DNA of 37,889 nucleotides, taken from IMG/VR virus record IMGVR_UViG_3300047585_000028, positions 1-37,889 of that record, one strand, 5' to 3'. Shown here in pieces: positions 21,153-30,231 of this stretch (positions within the stretch are counted from its first letter, which is position 1; each line of letters begins with the position of its first letter). The position numbers were made by a program, and so were the translations under genes. Source of the DNA: a virus. The notes beneath the pieces were generated by a model. The model saw nothing but the letters and a program-made list of their open reading frames with translations, was not told the DNA's origin and ran no database searches.

Positions 21153-23997
21153 ATTCCTCCAGAAATCTCACCACGGCCTGGACCATCCCTGGAAGTCCAG
21201 AGCTTTGTCTAAAGCACACCGGATCATCAAAGCCATAGTCAGATTCAATGCCGTCCCTGATAATCCCATTAAACAAGGGAACCATGGTATCAGCACTATT
21301 CACATCACCATTCACAAACTCTGCCGGTATTAGGCTAGTAAATGAGTTTCCAAAACTAAAGTCACCAACGTTATGGAGCATAAAGGCCACCCTATTAACC
21401 CTACGGGTGGATCCAATCGAGGTGCCTTGCGCCGATCCATCATGAGTCCTAAGCATCTTGGCATCACTGTTATAGGCATAGCCTACCTGCACAACAGCGG
21501 CCGGGAACGGCAGCCCAACGGTCCCCACCGGAGACACCGTCGTATTGGCACAAATCTTTCCATCACAAAGAAGGCTAACTGTTTCATTAGCAAGCCAGGT
21601 AACCCCTGAGATCTGAGACACCAGGGCTCTAACGATGGCGGATCCTATATAGGCACTGCAGGAGCCGGTATCGATGGTTTGGCCATTAAAGTTAAACGGC
21701 ACAAACGTGTTTGTCGTAGAGCTCTGCACCACAAAGGTTTGATAGTTAAATGCGTTAGAGGAATTGATGTTCCCATTCACGTCCGTATAGGAAATGTTCA
21801 TCCCGATGGTGTTATAAAATCTCACCACGCTCGAGTTAGCCAGTCCATGGTTTGGAGCCGTCACCGTACAGCCCGCTGTCGACTGAGTAAAGCCGGTCAC
21901 AATAATTGAGCTTTGATAGGTCACGCCAGCGTCAAAGTGATAGGCTAATTCCTGCGGAGTCACATCATCAAATGGCTTTGTGGTGTACTCGATAAAGCCA
22001 GCCTGGGCGCCATTCACAGATCTATTGGTCACCATCCAGAGCTCATCAAAGGTCGTATCACTAGATGGAATGGTCGCGATGCTTGTGATCTTTGGTGGCG
22101 TTCCTGATGTATCGCTCTGTCCGCCAAGCTTATGTCTGGCCCACGCAGCACCGGCCTCTAGGGTCACGTCGTCACGGTTATAGGTGAGAGAGATCAGGTT
22201 TCCATCTCCCTTAATCCCCCAGATCGTTGGATGAGGCTCCTTTTGATTCACAAGTTTTATGATAGAAGGAAGGGTAATCGTTTGAGAGAGCGTTGAGATG
22301 TCTGTGGATCTAAAGTTCGCCACCTGCCAGAAGTATAAAAGCTCTCTTACTTTTCTCTGGGCCCTTTGAATATATAAAGCAGCGTTGCCAGAAAGAATGG
22401 CGTCAGCATTGTAGCTGCCAAAGGCTGTGACCTGAGTTGCCTGGATAGAGGTTGGCGAAAGAGCCGTGTTCTGAGATGCCGAAGTTATAGCCCATTCCCC
22501 GGCCTGAGTCCCACACAAGAGCCCCTGCACATTGGACTTCATCCACTGAATGGAGTTTAAATCCTGAGAATTAAGGCTGAACTGTAAAGCATTGTTGGCA
22601 TTGACCTGTATGTTAGAACCGCTGGCAGAAAAGACCTCATAGATGCTTGTCATACTCGCATCTATCTCTTGTGGATAAGCCTGGGGGCCGTTAAATACCA
22701 GCCGGTCCTGATGAAAGCACGTAGCTGATGGAAAGCCAAGGGCAAGGTTATGAACACCCATCTGCCAGAATACGCTTGCCGCAATGGTCGAATTCACCAG
22801 CGGCAGGTTCTGACCCTGGCCCATTTCTACTGCGCAGTGAGCTGCATCATAGACCTGATTGATATGGCCCCAATAGCGGTTCCCGTTATTGATCAGGCCA
22901 ATGGTTCTTAAAGAAAGCTGGCTAGATCCAATCTGAACATCTTCCCAGGCGCTCTGGTTCACAACGCTTGATCCAATCATAACAACGCTTGAGGTCGTTA
23001 TGAGCTGAAAGAGAGCCGGTTGAACAATGCCAGAGCCAACGTAGTTATTAATGAATATTGAATTTGCTAGCTGTAAAGAGCTATTGGTTACAACGTTAAT
23101 CGCAGTCCAATAGGCCTGAGACGGAGAAGAGTTTGTAAACACAGGAGCTGCGGCACTGGTGACGTTGTTGGCCTCTGTGGTGCCAAACACTCCAGAGATG
23201 AAAACACGATCGCCATTATTAAACGTATGTCCAGGAGCATTGACCTGAATAAGGCCCAGCACATTTTGGGTGCTTGTTATACTATAGGCCGGCTCCGTGG
23301 TTAATGTTGAGAAACCGGCATTCACCGGCTGAAGGACGATGTTGGCAGAGTCTGCTATAGACGCATAAGAGTTAAGAGGCAGATACGGGCCATCTTGAAA
23401 GAGGATCTGTTTTAAGTCCCAGTAATTAAGCCCAGTCCGCTGAAGCTTTGCGGCCGGATAAGATGGGTGGGTCAGATAGATGGTATCTTGCTTCTGGGAA
23501 AACTTTATGAAGTTCAGATCGGCCCACGCATAGGGGCTTTGAAGCTCAAGCACAGAGCCGGTCGATAAGAAACTAGCTGAAGTTATAACTTCGCCAGGGC
23601 CAGGTAGAGCATTAACCCTTACGCCATTGAGCTGAAACTGTTGAAGCCTATCGGGCTGGCCATAAAGACCCTGCACCTGAAAGAAAACCGCAGAGGTGTT
23701 GCAAAGAACCTGGGCTTCGTTTTGGTAAAATCTAATATACTTATCGCCAAACTCCAGCATGAAGTTTTGATTCTGCGAGAATTGAAAAGGAATAAGAACC
23801 GGAGGCTTGGCCGGGTTCTTTACACTTGCCGCATACTTAGTTCCTGGCCTCCTGATCAATGGGCCTTGGGTAAGTGGGATATAGTTTATACAAGTATCTA
23901 GAGCGGTCTCGTAGCGTGGGTTATCGACCCGGCCCTTAGATTGGTTTGAGATCTCTCCAGTTTGAAACCCTGGCTGAAGCTTTGACTCTTTTGGCAT
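21142..23997 (-). CDS. Tail tubular protein B (nozzle), T7 gp12-like
   Basis: 951 aa, longer than T7 gp12 (~794 aa). The N-terminus PGFQTGEIS, the segment NYIPLTQGPLIRRPGTKYAA (about 38-57) and IPFQFSQNQNFMLEFGD (about 69-85) are the signature of this family, which forms the hexameric nozzle at the tip of the podovirus tail. The rest is beta-rich, as expected. It overlaps the gp11-like stop by one base and the gp13-like start by 11. Confidence 0.9.
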   Translation of the reverse strand: MPKESKLQPGFQTGEISNQSKGRVDNPRYETALDTCINYIPLTQGPLIRRPGTKYAASVKNPAKPPVLIPFQFSQNQNFMLEFGDKYIRFYQNEAQVLCNTSAVFFQVQGLYGQPDRLQQFQLNGVRVNALPGPGEVITSASFLSTGSVLELQSPYAWADLNFIKFSQKQDTIYLTHPSYPAAKLQRTGLNYWDLKQILFQDGPYLPLNSYASIADSANIVLQPVNAGFSTLTTEPAYSITSTQNVLGLIQVNAPGHTFNNGDRVFISGVFGTTEANNVTSAAAPVFTNSSPSQAYWTAINVVTNSSLQLANSIFINNYVGSGIVQPALFQLITTSSVVMIGSSVVNQSAWEDVQIGSSQLSLRTIGLINNGNRYWGHINQVYDAAHCAVEMGQGQNLPLVNSTIAASVFWQMGVHNLALGFPSATCFHQDRLVFNGPQAYPQEIDASMTSIYEVFSASGSNIQVNANNALQFSLNSQDLNSIQWMKSNVQGLLCGTQAGEWAITSASQNTALSPTSIQATQVTAFGSYNADAILSGNAALYIQRAQRKVRELLYFWQVANFRSTDISTLSQTITLPSIIKLVNQKEPHPTIWGIKGDGNLISLTYNRDDVTLEAGAAWARHKLGGQSDTSGTPPKITSIATIPSSDTTFDELWMVTNRSVNGAQAGFIEYTTKPFDDVTPQELAYHFDAGVTYQSSIIVTGFTQSTAGCTVTAPNHGLANSSVVRFYNTIGMNISYTDVNGNINSSNAFNYQTFVVQSSTTNTFVPFNFNGQTIDTGSCSAYIGSAIVRALVSQISGVTWLANETVSLLCDGKICANTTVSPVGTVGLPFPAAVVQVGYAYNSDAKMLRTHDGSAQGTSIGSTRRVNRVAFMLHNVGDFSFGNSFTSLIPAEFVNGDVNSADTMVPLFNGIIRDGIESDYGFDDPVCFRQSSGLPGMVQAVVRFLEEFDV

Positions 23998-24641
23998 TAA
24001 AATCTCGCAATAACGAAGCTATCCGTAGGTGGCTGGATAGGCCTGCCGTCAAAGGCATTTCTCTTCTTAGCCGTCTCTATCGCGTCTTCATAGATCTTCG
24101 CACAGGCCGCAAGCTTCGTATTTGACTGGGTGAGCTCCTCACAGCACATCGTAGCTAGCGCCGCCGAGAAGGCCTCATCAAAGCACGGGTCAAACATGGA
24201 CTCAGTCACAGCATTAGATATGTAGCGAATATTTAATGGACCAGCCTGATTCGAGGCGATCTGATTTCCCTCAATCAGCCAATCTGTAATCGGTGAGCCC
24301 GTGATAATGGGAGATCCAGATAAGATGCCATTGCCTATCAAATTTCCAATGCCACCCACCCCAAAGGTTTGATCAGGAGGAGCTATACATAAAAAATCCG
24401 GTGGCAGGGGAAAGTAGTTTGATGGCCCGAAGGTTGGCCCAACCGCAGCCTGTGGTAAAGAGGCTCTGACGGTAGCGAAGTTCCAATAATTCTTTCTAAG
24501 CTCTGAATAAAGCACCGGCTGATAGGCGCGGTTCATGGCCTTGGCGCCACGGGAGTTTTCTTGAATGGAACTGATTGGCTGATAGCCAACGATCTGAAGG
24601 GCTCTATTGGCAATGGTTGTTTGCGTTGTGGTAGAGCCCAC
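23997..24641 (-). CDS. Tail tubular protein A, T7 gp11-like
   Basis: 214 aa, close to the ~196 of T7 gp11. TIANRALQIVGYQPISSIQE, then AYQPVLYSELRKNYWNFA and the CCEELTQSN region are the typical helical pattern of gp11-like gatekeeper proteins, which form the dodecameric ring between portal and nozzle. Adjacent to the nozzle gene as in T7. Confidence 0.9.
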   Translation of the reverse strand: MGSTTTQTTIANRALQIVGYQPISSIQENSRGAKAMNRAYQPVLYSELRKNYWNFATVRASLPQAAVGPTFGPSNYFPLPPDFLCIAPPDQTFGVGGIGNLIGNGILSGSPIITGSPITDWLIEGNQIASNQAGPLNIRYISNAVTESMFDPCFDEAFSAALATMCCEELTQSNTKLAACAKIYEDAIETAKKRNAFDGRPIQPPTDSFVIARF

Positions 24642-24652
24642 TTTAAAGCTCC

Positions 24653-24976
24653 CTAGTATTGCACCGTAACCATCGCGGCATTAACGCCGATGACAGAGCT
24701 GGCGCTGTTATTTGCAAGGCGATAATTCCCGCGAGGGGCATCAAACGTAAACATCTGATCCGCCACAAAACTAGAAGCAATGTTCACCCAGTTTCCACCA
24801 GACGCACCAGCATTGCTAGAAGGTGCCTGGATCTGAAGCTGAAGACCGGGAGAGGCTTGGTAAACGAGAGCGCTAATAACTATAGCAGCCCGGCCGCCAT
24901 TCCACTGAAGGGCAGTGCCCACAGAGCTCTGCCCAATGAAACTTCCGCCAGCCAGTATTCCACCCTGTGACTGCAT
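24653..24976 (-). CDS. Small virion-region protein, beta-rich, 107 aa
   Basis: Lies between capsid and tail genes. Gly/Ser/Ala-rich with alternating hydrophobic residues (AAIVISALVYQASPGLQLQI), which suggests a beta-sandwich. No family is recognised. Possible roles are head decoration or a minor tail component; position is the only support. Confidence 0.6.
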   Translation of the reverse strand: MQSQGGILAGGSFIGQSSVGTALQWNGGRAAIVISALVYQASPGLQLQIQAPSSNAGASGGNWVNIASSFVADQMFTFDAPRGNYRLANNSASSVIGVNAAMVTVQY

Positions 24977-24979
24977 CGA

Positions 24980-25210
24980 TTAGCCCCAGTCTGACCCAGT
25001 GTCTCGGATAATATATTCTTCCAAAATGCGAATTGCCTGCTGAACCTCACTCTTTAGCGCCTGCCTGGTAGTGCCGTTATCACTAATAACGTTTGTTGCT
25101 GTATTCACAGTCAACGCAACAACGTAAGAGGATTGAATCGCGGCACCAACGCCTTCAACAACAGTCTCAAGGCTTCCGCCAGGACTAAATAGAAATACCT
25201 TCGTAGCCAT
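24980..25210 (-). CDS. Small virion-region protein, 76 aa
   Basis: ATG 25210 follows GGGGG at eight bases. VFLFSPGGSLETVVEGVGAA and a helical C-terminus (ALKSEVQQAIRILEEYIIRD) are visible. It is the first gene after the strong terminator at 25221-25249, so its expression depends on read-through or a nearby promoter. Unknown function. Confidence 0.65.
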   Translation of the reverse strand: MATKVFLFSPGGSLETVVEGVGAAIQSSYVVALTVNTATNVISDNGTTRQALKSEVQQAIRILEEYIIRDTGSDWG

Positions 25211-25220
25211 TTAAGGACCC

Positions 25221-25249
25221 CCAAAAACAAAGGGGAGATTTCTCTCCCC
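25221..25249 (-). terminator. Strong intrinsic terminator after the capsid genes
   Basis: On the minus strand GGGGAGA-GAAA-TCTCCCC forms a perfect 7-bp stem closed by a GNRA-type tetraloop, followed by TTTGTTTTT. It begins seven bases after the stop of the 178-aa gene. It would lower tail-gene transcription relative to capsid, as the terminator after T7 gene 10 does. Confidence 0.88.
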
Positions 25250-25255
25250 AGTGGT

Positions 25256-25792
25256 TTAGTACTGATAGGCGCACTTCAGGCCAACGTAGCCAGATGCACT
25301 ATTTGTCACCCGGACAGAAAATCCAAGATCAAACGGGATCTCAGGATCTGCCGTAAATATTCCAAGAACGTTCCAAAGCGGAGTCTCCTGGAGTGGGATC
25401 GAATAGTTTCCAGAGTTGTTCGTGATATCCGTCAAGGCATTCGATAAGCCAGCCGTTAGCCCTGCCGCAAAGATGCTTGAAGAAATCAAGATACCAGCAC
25501 ACGCCGATGGAATGAAGTTTGCCCCACCCTGAGGAATAGCCTCTGGGTAAAGAACCGCCACATCCAAGATACAGCTGTTTGACAAGGCCTGTGCCTGCCA
25601 CCAGAGCTGCGTCAGCCTTGCGTTTGAGGGCACAGATACCAAGCGGTAGTAAGTCCCGGCCGGATCCGAAGATCCGGTTAGAACACTGCCGATTGTTTGT
25701 GTAACCTCGCCACCCGCAAGCAGTCCATCTGTTAGAACTTTTGGGACAGCATCTCGGTTTGTGATCAGAGTTGATTTTAAAAATGTACTCAT
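25256..25792 (-). CDS. Putative head-associated protein, 178 aa
   Basis: ATG 25792 follows GGGGGATGA. It sits between the capsid gene and the terminator and so shares the highest-expression segment, as expected for a decoration or minor head protein. The sequence is beta-rich with few charges (TYYRLVSVPSNARLTQLWWQ; VLGIFTADPEIPFDLGFSVR) and ends in VGLKCAYQY. I do not recognise the family. Confidence 0.6.
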   Translation of the reverse strand: MSTFLKSTLITNRDAVPKVLTDGLLAGGEVTQTIGSVLTGSSDPAGTYYRLVSVPSNARLTQLWWQAQALSNSCILDVAVLYPEAIPQGGANFIPSACAGILISSSIFAAGLTAGLSNALTDITNNSGNYSIPLQETPLWNVLGIFTADPEIPFDLGFSVRVTNSASGYVGLKCAYQY

Positions 25793-25801
25793 GTCATCCC
25801 C

Positions 25802-26740
25802 CTAGTGTGCCCAAATCTGGACGACTTTTTTCTCTTCCAGACGGGTTCCACCAAATGTTCCTTTAACGTATGCCTGATAGGGCAGTCCTTGCAAATCTTT
25901 CCGCTGAGAGACATCCGTAAAGATATCGCCCCAGATGCCAAGATATGCACCAGACTTTACCCACATCGGCACCGCCGTTGAGACTCCGCCCTGATCATCA
26001 GTGCCTGTCTGAATGAGCTCTGTATGGACAAATGTGATGCCCATGAACTGCTGCACAAGGCCGTTTTCGCCAAGAACAGACCGGGAATTGAAGTCACTCG
26101 AAATCACCTGCACTTCAGAAAGAAGCGTGTCGTGGTTGATGCCGTTGATTGCGCAGTAGATCTCTGGCTGAGAGCTGAAATCAATTGCGTAGTTGGACAT
26201 CAAGATCTTCTTAGCAGCCCGAAGCTTAGCAACCGTCAGGTTGGTCGAGTTCGTAGCTCCCGTTTGAACACCCACCACCTGGCCTACGCCAGTCGGTCCA
26301 CCAGTTGTCGGAAGGGCCACCGAAGTGCCTCCAGAGTTTCCAGTGTTGTTGGAATTAATCAAACCATAAAGGATCTCTAAGTCCATCGCCCGGCCAAGTG
26401 CATACATCGAATTTGTGACATATGACGACATGGGGTCGATCAAAAGACGCAGTTTATCGAAACTATCTAGGAGCTGGTTGAGATCGTAGTCTTGGGGATA
26501 TACCCACCTGCGATCTGTCGGCGCATCAGTCCGGGGCATAGTGTTATACCGGCCGGTTACTTTGTTTGCGACGATTGCTCCGAATTGATCAACGGGTGAT
26601 GCCTGTTGACCCACATGCATTCCGCTCATCACGCACGACCTTAGCACAGAGCCCATCTGCTGAAGTTTCAGCTGGATGTTGCTCGAGTACTGGTTGACGT
26701 AAAATAGCGGGATGTTGCTATTCGCACCTGGCGATGCCAT
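25802..26740 (-). CDS. Major capsid protein
   Basis: 312 aa with a strong CGGAGGT ribosome site. FYVNQYSSNIQLKLQQMGS at the start, the VTGRYNTMPRTDAPTDRR part near 63-80, and RAAKKILMSNYAID with the QFMGITFVHTE segment are the pattern of podovirus HK97-fold capsid proteins. The position after scaffold and before tail-tube genes agrees. T7 gp10A is slightly longer (~345 aa). No slippery sequence for a gp10B-like extension is seen at its end. Confidence 0.85.
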   Translation of the reverse strand: MASPGANSNIPLFYVNQYSSNIQLKLQQMGSVLRSCVMSGMHVGQQASPVDQFGAIVANKVTGRYNTMPRTDAPTDRRWVYPQDYDLNQLLDSFDKLRLLIDPMSSYVTNSMYALGRAMDLEILYGLINSNNTGNSGGTSVALPTTGGPTGVGQVVGVQTGATNSTNLTVAKLRAAKKILMSNYAIDFSSQPEIYCAINGINHDTLLSEVQVISSDFNSRSVLGENGLVQQFMGITFVHTELIQTGTDDQGGVSTAVPMWVKSGAYLGIWGDIFTDVSQRKDLQGLPYQAYVKGTFGGTRLEEKKVVQIWAH

Positions 26741-26758
26741 TGCTGGTTTACCTCCGAA

Positions 26759-26775
26759 AAAAGTTTGAAACTTTT
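26759..26775 (-). other. Hairpin just upstream of the capsid ribosome site
   Basis: AAAAGTTT-G-AAACTTTT is a perfect inverted repeat with a one-base centre. On the minus strand it ends in TTTTTT and lies a few bases before CGGAGGT of the capsid gene. It could stabilise the 5' end of a capsid mRNA, be a processing site, or be a weak terminator for the scaffold transcript. The remaining 26776-26934 has no convincing gene, only a TTG-started 67-codon frame without ribosome site. Confidence 0.45.
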
Positions 26776-26934
26776 GTCACGAAGGGATTTTCCACCAATG
26801 GCGGGTCCGGCTTCTTCCTTAAAGAGCCTAAGGCTAGGCCTGAGTCTTTCCTCAGCAGTCACATCGGCCAAAAAGGTTATCGATGGTTCAAAGACATGAT
26901 CGGCTCATACCATAAACAAAATCAAGTCCTGATT

Positions 26935-27792
26935 TCAGGAGATCTGTTTTTCTCCAGGAGCTGCCAATTGATTAAGCTTAGTCCAGCGGTCAATGGCTTC
27001 TTTGGAGCCCTTGTTAAACTGCTTTTGGAACTTCTGGTCTGTCATGAGCTGCTTCATCTCTGCCTGTGCCTGCTCTTGAGTCAGCTCTGGTTTGCTGGCG
27101 CCACTGCCGTCAACGAATGTAGATTCTCCCACACCAACTCCTATCCTTTGAAGGGTTTTATATAAAGTCTCCCGGCCCTGAAGCATCTCTAGTGTGTCCA
27201 GGGTCTTGGCGTCCATGCCTAAAATCTTAGCACCTTGCTTTGCGAGATTCACATTCTGCTCATAGCTTGCGCCCCACTCGCCTTTAAGCTTTTCTTCAGC
27301 CTGCATGATGGAGTTCTGAAGAGCATTCGTTTGTGCTTGGCGCTGAGCCTGCGCGTATTCATCATAGGCCTTTTGCATTCCCTGAGCTTGGGCCTTAGTC
27401 AGATGGTTCTTATGAAACGTGCCCTCAGCCCAATCTAAGAACTTTGGATCCGAAGTCTTCTCATCGCGGGGAAGCTCATAGCCCTTGGGCTCTTTTGGCA
27501 TTCCAAGCTTTTCAAAGATCGGCCTTACAACGTCACCCTCAAGCTTTTCAGGAAGCCTAAGAAGCCTCTCGTCAGGAACGCCCTTCATCTTTTCGAGATT
27601 GAAATAGCCTGTTGCAAGCTCCTCCGGGGACTTAAACTTAGAAACTATGGTTCTGACTTCTTCGCTTTTAAAGTCATTAAACCAGGCTCCCGAGGGAACG
27701 CTTGCTAAATGAGATCCGGCCGAAGCCGGGGCTGGTGGTGCGGCACCGGCCCCTGGAGCTGCGGCGGCTGCGCCCGTTGCTGCTTCTGGCAT
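26935..27792 (-). CDS. Capsid assembly (scaffolding) protein
   Basis: 285 aa; ATG after AGGGGGAAA. A low-complexity Ala/Pro/Gly N-terminus (about 1-30) precedes a charged, strongly helical protein (FKSPEELATGYFNLEKMKG; LTQEQAQAEMKQLMTDQKFQ) ending in a basic region. This composition, length and position between portal and capsid are those of T7 gp9-like scaffolds, which direct prohead assembly and then leave. The LGMPKEPKGYELP segment near 95-107 is common in this family. Confidence 0.85.
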   Translation of the reverse strand: MPEAATGAAAAAPGAGAAPPAPASAGSHLASVPSGAWFNDFKSEEVRTIVSKFKSPEELATGYFNLEKMKGVPDERLLRLPEKLEGDVVRPIFEKLGMPKEPKGYELPRDEKTSDPKFLDWAEGTFHKNHLTKAQAQGMQKAYDEYAQAQRQAQTNALQNSIMQAEEKLKGEWGASYEQNVNLAKQGAKILGMDAKTLDTLEMLQGRETLYKTLQRIGVGVGESTFVDGSGASKPELTQEQAQAEMKQLMTDQKFQKQFNKGSKEAIDRWTKLNQLAAPGEKQIS

Positions 27793-27802
27793 ATTTCCCC
27801 CT

Positions 27803-28234
27803 CTAGAGAATTGCTTCTATCCCGGTCTTTTCCTGCTCCTTGGCCTTTGTCCACTTCATGGCCCACTTCGAAGCCTCTAAAGTCTTTTCAACAAATGGCG
27901 CAATGGCAGGCTTGCCGTCTAATGGAAAACCAATAAAATCCATATCACACTTAATCATGTACTGCTTCATCCAGTGAACTGTCCAAGGGCCGGCCAGTGG
28001 GCTATCCATATAGTTACAATCCGGATCAAGAAGCTTATTAAATAGCTGAACGTCTTGATCTAAAAGCTTCTTCATCTTTGCCGCAAATGACTCAATGTCT
28101 TTTTGAATCTCTGCGCAAAGAGCATCCCTTTTCTTTAAAAGGCCTGGGACTTTTGCGGCCTCTTCAAGCTTCTTCAGGTGTTGAGCCTTAAGCTGCTCTT
28201 TTCGTAAAGCCTGTTTTGCTTCTTGTTCAGTCAT
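27803..28234 (-). CDS. Hypothetical helical protein, 143 aa
   Basis: Charged helical N-terminus (KQALRKEQLKAQHLKKLEE, about 7-25), likely coiled coil to residue ~70, then a more globular C-terminus with several Trp (GPWTVHWMKQY; ASKWAMKW). It starts eight bases inside the Bbp19-like gene. It could be an assembly factor, but only the position supports this. Confidence 0.65.
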   Translation of the reverse strand: MTEQEAKQALRKEQLKAQHLKKLEEAAKVPGLLKKRDALCAEIQKDIESFAAKMKKLLDQDVQLFNKLLDPDCNYMDSPLAGPWTVHWMKQYMIKCDMDFIGFPLDGKPAIAPFVEKTLEASKWAMKWTKAKEQEKTGIEAIL

Positions 28235-28520
28235 TTATCGCCACCCTTGGAGAGGTTTCTCTGATCTTGTGAAGCTCATAAAGCTCATCAGGAGTCATTT
28301 GCAAATACTCCTGAATCTTTAACCAAACCTCTCGCCTGCCCTCTAACACAGCATGGGCTCTGGGGTCTGGCAAGAAGGTTGTGTGATGAGCCCTGCAGAA
28401 CCTGGCAAGATCTCTTAAGACGGTTTGGGCGTGGGGAGACTTGCGGTGAAAGACTTGGTTATAGGCATAGGCCTTGTGATGAACAAGCCGTCTATACTGA
28501 TCCACTAATTCTTTAATCAA
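28227..28520 (-). CDS. Bbp19-like phage protein
   Basis: 97 aa; TTG start overlapping the portal stop (TTGA), with GGAG four bases upstream. VLRDLARFCRAHHTTFLPDP followed by EGRREVWLKIQEYL matches the Bbp19-like domain found next to portal genes in podoviruses related to Bordetella phage BPP-1. Its molecular role is not known to me. Position after the portal gene supports the call. Confidence 0.78.
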   Translation of the reverse strand: MIKELVDQYRRLVHHKAYAYNQVFHRKSPHAQTVLRDLARFCRAHHTTFLPDPRAHAVLEGRREVWLKIQEYLQMTPDELYELHKIRETSPRVAIND

Positions 28521-30229
28521 GCTGCTCCACCCCCGGCCGCTGCCTTTGCCTTAATCACCCCGGCCATCGCAGGAGCGGCTTGAATAGCAGTCTGAGTCTG
28601 TTGGGCCTGCTGTTGGGCTTTTCTCATCTCCATCACCCTTTGTGGAGAATTCATCCACGCTGCAGGCACACCATTGGCTTCTGCAATGGCCGGCCCCGCA
28701 ACGTCGATATTGATCAGATGTAGGATAGATGGATCTTGTGTGGCCTGTGCATATTGCGTAAAGGCCTCCATGGTTCTCATGGCTCCAGAAACCTGATCAG
28801 CCTTCTGAGCCCTGGTGATCGGAGTGTCATAGATGATCTTATAGTGTCCCTTGGCCTGCTGTAAAAGCCTTGGCTGGGGAGGTAAAAGACCTTGTCTTGA
28901 TAAGATATCTAGTTCACGGTCGATCATTGGCCCCAGATACTCCGACTGCTGGCGACCTATGGTAGGGGCTAGCAAGATACCTTTCTCGCGGGTCCTCTCC
29001 ATCACTTCAGTAGCGGTCATCTCTGGGTTTTCTGTAAGAATCTGAAATAAGTTTACAAGGAAAGTATCATTGATCAGCTTTCGCTCATCTTCCATGAGCT
29101 CTTTGCCGTCAGGGATATTGCCAACCGGCAGGGGCTGAACTAAAAGCCTGCCGTCTTTGGTTATACCACCGGGGTTGATGCTGCCAGGATCCAGAGAAAA
29201 AGCGTCAATAACGCCGTCATCATGAGCAAGGAGCACAGGATCAAGAGCTCTGTGCCCAGCTTTAAGCATAACCTTTTTTTCTTCGTTGAGAGTCTTAATG
29301 GCCGGTAAAACGTCCATCGCTGGGCTTCGTCCATAAGCTTCATAAGGTGCCTGCCTGTATCTAGAGATCGCATACGGAAAAGTCCTATACCCGCCCTTAG
29401 CGACAATCTTCTTTCCTGAAATAGAAACGTAGTAAGACGCAAACGGCATCCCACGGTAATCTTTGCGGGCAGGCTCCCTGTCCTCGTTAGGCCCCACCCA
29501 GTGAATAAAGAAGAACTGGGTGTCGGGCAGGTTCTTTGCCATCGCTGTGATCTGCTCAGGACAAGCATCGCCAAACTTCTGAATAGCTTGTCTTGCAGTC
29601 ATGATGAAATAGCGAATGACCCGGTCCACCACGCCCTGGTGGTTTTCTTGGAGATAGAGCTGGCCTAGATGAATGTTCTTATAACGAAGGCCAGTATCAC
29701 CAGCAAGATCATCAATGAAAAGACTTCCTGTGCCATACGCTCCGAGGGAGAGGTATTGTTCTTGATTTTGAGAAGCAAAATTCGACCTCTGAGCATAGCG
29801 TTGGTCAAATAAGATCTGATTGACCTTATCGAACCACAGAGTGCACATCTTATCTCTTTGAATGATCGGATCATTTGCCTTTAGTTGATGCCAGAACTGG
29901 TTTCTAGGCGTCAAGAGAGAATCTAAAATAGCACCGAATCTTTGCAGGGCCAGGACGGCAGTCGAGTCGTAGATCTGAGTCATCCGCTTATCGCCCATCT
30001 GAGTGAGCTGCGAATAGTTTTGAAAAAGATACGAATGATCCGGATAAACTCTCTGTGCGATCTCAGTCCAATGAGAGTTCCAGTTTCCTCTAAGCCCAAA
30101 GAGATAATCAAAGTCATGAAGGATCTTTGAGGCCATCTCTTCTTCTTGGTCGGTTTCCTTGCCCATCCACGCGTGCCCGGTTGAGACGTTATCGATGCGG
30201 TCAAAACCTGTGGGCGCGTTATTTGGCAT
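28517..30229 (-). CDS. Portal (head-tail connector) protein, T7 gp8-like
   Basis: 570 aa, near the ~536 aa of T7 gp8. FDYLFGLRGNWNSHWTEIAQ and RVYPDHS at the start, the DSTAVLALQRFGAILDSLLT stretch (near 87-106) with PRNQFWHQLK, and the NDTFLVNLFQILTENPEMTA region with TEVMERTREKG (near 395-425) are diagnostic of the head-to-tail connector family. It forms the dodecameric ring for packaging and ejection. The Gln/Ala-rich C-terminal tail is probably disordered. Confidence 0.93.
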   Translation of the reverse strand: MPNNAPTGFDRIDNVSTGHAWMGKETDQEEEMASKILHDFDYLFGLRGNWNSHWTEIAQRVYPDHSYLFQNYSQLTQMGDKRMTQIYDSTAVLALQRFGAILDSLLTPRNQFWHQLKANDPIIQRDKMCTLWFDKVNQILFDQRYAQRSNFASQNQEQYLSLGAYGTGSLFIDDLAGDTGLRYKNIHLGQLYLQENHQGVVDRVIRYFIMTARQAIQKFGDACPEQITAMAKNLPDTQFFFIHWVGPNEDREPARKDYRGMPFASYYVSISGKKIVAKGGYRTFPYAISRYRQAPYEAYGRSPAMDVLPAIKTLNEEKKVMLKAGHRALDPVLLAHDDGVIDAFSLDPGSINPGGITKDGRLLVQPLPVGNIPDGKELMEDERKLINDTFLVNLFQILTENPEMTATEVMERTREKGILLAPTIGRQQSEYLGPMIDRELDILSRQGLLPPQPRLLQQAKGHYKIIYDTPITRAQKADQVSGAMRTMEAFTQYAQATQDPSILHLINIDVAGPAIAEANGVPAAWMNSPQRVMEMRKAQQQAQQTQTAIQAAPAMAGVIKAKAAAGGGAA

Positions 30230-30231
30230 AA

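Noticed and set aside
22670-22685. DnaA-box-like TGTGGATAA inside the nozzle gene
   Set aside because: A single 9-mer within coding sequence, not clustered; also seen once near 34054, as expected by chance.
26668-26871. 67-codon frame overlapping the capsid start
   Set aside because: TTG start without ribosome site, and it runs into the capsid gene in another frame; probably a shadow of leader sequence.
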